A stretch of DNA of 16,547 bases from Chloroflexota bacterium (lineage in GTDB: Bacteria; Chloroflexota; UBA6077; FW602-bin22; JACPQP01): contig JACPQP010000095.1 in assembly GCA_016190465.1 (NCBI GenBank), positions 1-16,547 on the forward strand, given 5' to 3'. A program made the translations under genes and the position numbers. The notes under the pieces are model-generated. The model saw only the letters and a list, made by a program, of their open reading frames with translations, was not told the origin of the DNA and ran no database searches. Below, piece by piece: positions 14,169 to 16,547 of this stretch (the first letter of the stretch is position 1; every line of letters starts with the position of its first letter).

Positions 14169-14258
14169 CTGAAGTCGCGGCTACCTTGACGAAGCCCGCC
14201 TGCGCGGGCTCACCCAGTCGGCGAAGGCCGACTTCGTAACGGTAGCTCGCGACTTCAG
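14169..14258. repeat. 90-bp three-way-junction palindromic element (REP-like)
   Basis: The outer stem is CTGAAGTCGCG (14169-14179) with CGCGACTTCAG (14248-14258), continued by GCTACC (14180-14185) with GGTAGC (14241-14246) and one bulged T. An inner short stem ACGA/TCGT leads to two side hairpins: AGCCCGC/GCGGGCT (14193-14210) and AGTCGGC/GCCGACT (14216-14233), each with a 4-base loop. The layered symmetry is far beyond chance and marks a mobile or REP/BIME-like intergenic palindrome. Similar elements are expected elsewhere in the genome. Confidence 0.8.
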
Positions 14259-14329
14259 TCGCCGAGCGCCTCGTCCGATGGCGGCTTCTAGGCCAGACTA
14301 TTTCGCTCACTTCCATTAGTCGCCGAGCA

Positions 14330-14366
14330 CCTCCCCGCCGATCCCCCCCCTGTGAGCGCGGGGAGG
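14330..14366. repeat. C-rich/G-rich hairpin, copy 1
   Basis: CCTCCCCGC (14330-14338) pairs perfectly with GCGGGGAGG (14358-14366) across a 19-base loop. It resembles the second hairpin at 14398-14425, so both may belong to a genome-wide intergenic stem-loop family. Confidence 0.55.
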
Positions 14367-14397
14367 GGGGCGAAGGTCACACCGCGTGCGGCGGGGG

Positions 14398-14425
14398 ATC
14401 CCCTCCCCCGGCGTGGGAGGGGGAT
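14398..14425. repeat. C-rich/G-rich hairpin, copy 2
   Basis: CCCCTCCC (14400-14407) pairs with GGGAGGGG (14415-14422) over a 7-base loop, extended by AT/AT with one bulged G. It has the same design as the hairpin at 14330-14366. Confidence 0.55.
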
Positions 14426-14576
14426 ACGGCTCGACCTCTCCGCGCCGGGTCTGGCTCGGGAACAGCGGGCAGAGGGAGAGACCCCTCGCATGCTCACGAT
14501 CTCCACCTGCTGCGGCAGGAGTCGGTACTGGAGGTTGATGGTCTGGTGTCAGCTATCGGGGATCCGGGGACGTCAT

Positions 14577-14608
14577 CCCATCGCCCCGTCGCCCCATCGC
14601 CCCGTCGG
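14577..14608. repeat. Four tandem copies of the octamer CCCRTCGC
   Basis: CCCATCGC and CCCGTCGC alternate twice (the last copy ends CGG), giving a 16-bp period. A G-run that can fold back on the C-runs follows directly. It is a short tandem repeat 42 bases upstream of the permease start and a possible site of copy-number change. Confidence 0.6.
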
Positions 14609-14650
14609 GGGAGGGGGGCCGAGCTCAGGAACGGCGGTCAGTGGAGGTCG

Positions 14651-15553
14651 GTGAGCCTGCGGCGGCGCAAGGCGCTGCTGGGGTATCTCTACATTCTGCC
14701 CTGGGTGATCGGCTTCCTCGTCTTCATCCTGGGGCCGCTGCTCGCCGCGATCTATCTCAGCCTGACCGAGTTCAACATCGTCCGGGCGCCCCGGTTCGTC
14801 GGGTTCGCCAACTACGAGAAGATCCTCGGCCGCGACGATCTCTTCTGGACCTCGCTGGTGAACACGCTGTATTTCACGATCTTCAGCGTGCCCCTGGGCA
14901 TCATCGGCTCGCTCCTCTGCGCGGTCCTGCTCAACCAGAAGCTGAAGGCCCAGGCCCTGTTCCGAACGCTCTTCTTCATCCCCTCGATCACGCCCGTCGT
15001 CGCGGCCACCCTCGTCTGGATCTGGATCTTCCAGCCCGACTTTGGCCTGCTCAACTACGCGCTGAGCCTGGCCGGGATCACGGGGCCGAAGTGGTTTGGC
15101 AATCCCGACTGGTCCAAGCCCGCGCTCATCCTGATGGCCCTCTGGACCATCGGGGGCGGCCGGATGCTCATCTTCCTGGCCGGCCTTCAGGGGGTGCCAG
15201 TGGAGTTCTACGAGGCGGCGGTGGTCGACGGCGCGACCTCGTGGCACAAGTTCTGGCATATCACGCTGCCGATGATCTCGCCGGCGATGTTCTTCAACCT
15301 GGTGCTGGCGATCATCAGCTCGTTCCAGGTCTTCACCGTCGCCTACGTGGGGACCAACGGTGGGCCAGTGGATTCCACCCTGTTCTATGTGCTCTACCTG
15401 TTCCGGCGGGCCTTCCAGTTCTTCGAGATGGGCTACGCCGCGGCACTCGCCTGGATCCTATTCCTGATCCTGCTCGTCTTCACCTATCTGCAATTCCGCA
15501 GCGCCAGCCGCTGGGTGTACTACGAAGGGGAACGGGAGGGCAAGGCATGGTGA
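14651..15553 (+). CDS. Sugar ABC transporter permease, MalF-type
   Basis: A 300-residue inner-membrane permease with six hydrophobic segments (about 14-38, 70-94, 107-128, 157-179, 213-235, 264-282). The cytoplasmic EAA loop EFYEAAVVDGATSWHKFWHI is at 185-204 and docks the ATPase. It forms the translocation pore with the next gene product. I start it at GTG 14651 (VSLRRRKALLGYL), preceded by GGAGG at a short 3-base spacing. An in-frame ATG at 14546 would add 35 residues translated from tandem repeat and is not credible. It overlaps the second permease by 7 bases. No ATPase gene follows in the window; in this importer class a shared MsiK/MalK-like ATPase encoded elsewhere is common. Family call firm, start moderate. 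Confidence 0.93.
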   Translation: MSLRRRKALLGYLYILPWVIGFLVFILGPLLAAIYLSLTEFNIVRAPRFVGFANYEKILGRDDLFWTSLVNTLYFTIFSVPLGIIGSLLCAVLLNQKLKAQALFRTLFFIPSITPVVAATLVWIWIFQPDFGLLNYALSLAGITGPKWFGNPDWSKPALILMALWTIGGGRMLIFLAGLQGVPVEFYEAAVVDGATSWHKFWHITLPMISPAMFFNLVLAIISSFQVFTVAYVGTNGGPVDSTLFYVLYLFRRAFQFFEMGYAAALAWILFLILLVFTYLQFRSASRWVYYEGEREGKAW

Positions 15554-16455
15554 CACCCAGCCAGGCGCAACCGCTCGTCGCGCCGGCCACGCGGCTTCAC
15601 GGCGCTCGCTCCCGTCGCGTTTTCGCCGGCGTCGGCGTATACGCCGTGGCGTTGCTATTCGCGTTCCTCTTCACCGTGCCCTTCATCTGGGCAGTCTCCA
15701 CGTCGCTCAAGGAGGGCAGCCAGATCTATCGCTTCCCGCCGGAGTTCATCCCGAACCCGGTTCGCCTGGACAACTACCCCGCCGCCTGGGTGGTCGTGCC
15801 CTTCACGACGTACCTGGTCAATACGCTCATCGTCGTCTTCCTGGCGATGGTTGGCCAGATCCTGTCGGCGACGCTGGTCGCCTACGGCTTCGCCCGCTTC
15901 CAGTTCCCCGGCCGCAACGTCCTCTTCACGCTGCTCCTCAGCACGCTGATGATCCCCGGCCACGTCCTGCTCATCCCGCAGTTCATCCTCTTTCAGCGCC
16001 TGGGGTGGATCAACACTTTCGCGCCGCTGATCGTTCCCTACTACTTCGGGGGCGGGGCGTTCTACATCTTCCTCCTGCGCCAGTTCTTCCTGACGCTGCC
16101 ACGCGATCTCGACGAGGCCGCCGAGATCGACGGGGCCGGCACCTTCCACATCCTCACCCGGATCATCGTCCCACTCTCTCGCCCGGTGCTGGCGACGATC
16201 GCCATCTTCTCGTTCATCTACCACTGGGACGACTTCATCCACCCGATCATCTACCTCCAGCGGGAGGACCGATTCACGCTGGCGGTGGGGCTCCGCTTCC
16301 TCCAGGGCTTCGTCATCGCCGGGATGAGCCAGGAGGACAAGATCCCGCTCCTGATGGCCGCGTCGATCCTCGTCACGGCGCCGATCATCGTGCTCTTCCT
16401 CACGATGCAGCGCTATTTCGTGCAGGGCATCGTGCTTTCCGGACTGAAAGGGTAA
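15547..16455 (+). CDS. Sugar ABC transporter permease, MalG-type
   Basis: A 302-residue permease with six hydrophobic segments (about 27-52, 91-116, 125-149, 157-180, 212-232, 268-290) and the EAA motif DLDEAAEIDGAGTFHILTRI at 187-206. It pairs with the MalF-type protein to form the sugar channel. The ATG at 15547 overlaps the preceding gene by ATGGTGA and has GGGAGGG 6 bases upstream, so translation is coupled. The N-terminus carries about 24 polar residues before the first membrane helix, and the C-terminal FVQGIVLSGLKG is typical of the family. The protein is complete. Confidence 0.94.
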   Translation: MVTPSQAQPLVAPATRLHGARSRRVFAGVGVYAVALLFAFLFTVPFIWAVSTSLKEGSQIYRFPPEFIPNPVRLDNYPAAWVVVPFTTYLVNTLIVVFLAMVGQILSATLVAYGFARFQFPGRNVLFTLLLSTLMIPGHVLLIPQFILFQRLGWINTFAPLIVPYYFGGGAFYIFLLRQFFLTLPRDLDEAAEIDGAGTFHILTRIIVPLSRPVLATIAIFSFIYHWDDFIHPIIYLQREDRFTLAVGLRFLQGFVIAGMSQEDKIPLLMAASILVTAPIIVLFLTMQRYFVQGIVLSGLKG

Positions 16456-16502
16456 GGAAGTCCAGGGAGGTCACCGAGAGTTCGCGATGGTCTCGGGAAG
16501 GT

Positions 16503-16527
16503 CCAGGAAGGGCGGAGCCCGTCCTGG
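16503..16527. terminator. Hairpin downstream of the ABC operon
   Basis: CCAGGA (16503-16508) pairs with TCCTGG (16522-16527), and inside it GGGC (16510-16513) pairs with GCCC (16517-16520) around a 3-base loop. One mismatch separates the two stems. It lies 48 bases after the permease stop and is followed by a mixed G/T tract (GGGGTTTGGGG), not a clean T-run. It may be a terminator or another intergenic palindrome. A short open frame over it looks like translated hairpin rather than a gene. Confidence 0.45.
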
Positions 16528-16547
16528 CGGGGTTTGGGGTGTCCCCA

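Larger units (their letters stand above)
13989..14650. other. Repeat-rich non-coding gap within the ABC operon
   Basis: This 662-base gap separates the binding-protein and permease genes. It contains the stop-codon hairpin, a three-way-junction palindrome (14169-14258), two C-rich/G-rich hairpins (14330-14366 and 14398-14425) and an octamer tandem repeat (14577-14608). The motif AGTCGCCGAGC occurs at 14257-14267 and again at 14318-14328. Open frames through it consist of translated repeat and show no family features. No clear promoter for the permeases was found. Confidence 0.7.

Noticed and set aside
14577..14608. Short tandem repeats considered as a CRISPR array
   Set aside because: The units are 8 bases long with no spacers; this is a simple tandem repeat.
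14546..14650. N-terminal extension of the first permease from ATG 14546
   Set aside because: The extra 35 residues are translated tandem octamer and hairpin sequence (for example PVAPSPRRGRG), not a plausible protein start.
16486..16547. Start of a new gene at the right edge
   Set aside because: The open frame from the ATG near 16487 lacks a convincing ribosome site position and translates hairpin sequence; too little is visible to call it.

Overview
The window is GC-rich, gene-dense bacterial DNA with no tRNA, rRNA, insertion sequence or CRISPR array that I can see. Several traits suggest a member of the Chloroflexota, perhaps Thermomicrobia-like: a twin-arginine lipoprotein binding protein with a long Pro/Ala linker, an F420-type luciferase-like oxidoreductase, a MurT-type Mur ligase, and C-rich/G-rich intergenic hairpins. 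This assignment is inference from gene content and style, not from a marker gene.

Layout, left to right. (1) Positions 1-1027, minus strand: a MurT-type lipid II isoglutaminyl synthase subunit, cut off at its C-terminus by the window edge, with a likely extended -10 promoter and hairpin leader upstream. (2) 1416-2390, minus: an F420-dependent LLM oxidoreductase resembling glucose-6-phosphate dehydrogenase FGD. (3) 2678-4039, plus: the magnesium channel/transporter MgtE. (4) 4052-5206, minus: the radical SAM enzyme AmrS. (5) 5411-9471, plus: a tightly packed operon cmr1-cmr4-cmr5-cmr6-cbiZ. The first four genes are type III-B CRISPR RAMP subunits. The Cas10 (cmr2) and cmr3 genes normally found between cmr1 and cmr4 are absent, and only 8 bp separate those two genes. 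The last gene is an adenosylcobinamide amidohydrolase whose start overlaps the cmr6 stop. (6) 9504-12336, minus: a glycoside hydrolase (clan GH-A type) followed by a TIM-barrel sugar-phosphate isomerase/epimerase-like gene. (7) 12552-16455, plus: a sugar ABC importer (Tat lipoprotein binding protein and two permeases) divergent from the hydrolase. A 662-bp gap full of palindromic repeats splits the binding-protein gene from the permeases. No ATPase gene is present in the window.

Functionally, regions 6 and 7 look like one carbohydrate locus: import of an oligosaccharide or glycoside, cytoplasmic hydrolysis by the signal-less hydrolase, then isomerisation or epimerisation. The Cmr cluster is the most unusual part. 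It keeps the crRNA-binding backbone (Cmr4, with a candidate catalytic Asp), the small subunit (Cmr5) and the cap subunits (Cmr1, Cmr6), but lacks the signalling and DNase subunit Cas10 and the tag-binding subunit Cmr3. No Cas6, cas1/cas2, Csx1/Csm6-type effector or array lies within the window. Either these parts act in trans from elsewhere in the genome, or this is a reduced Cas10-less type III assembly.
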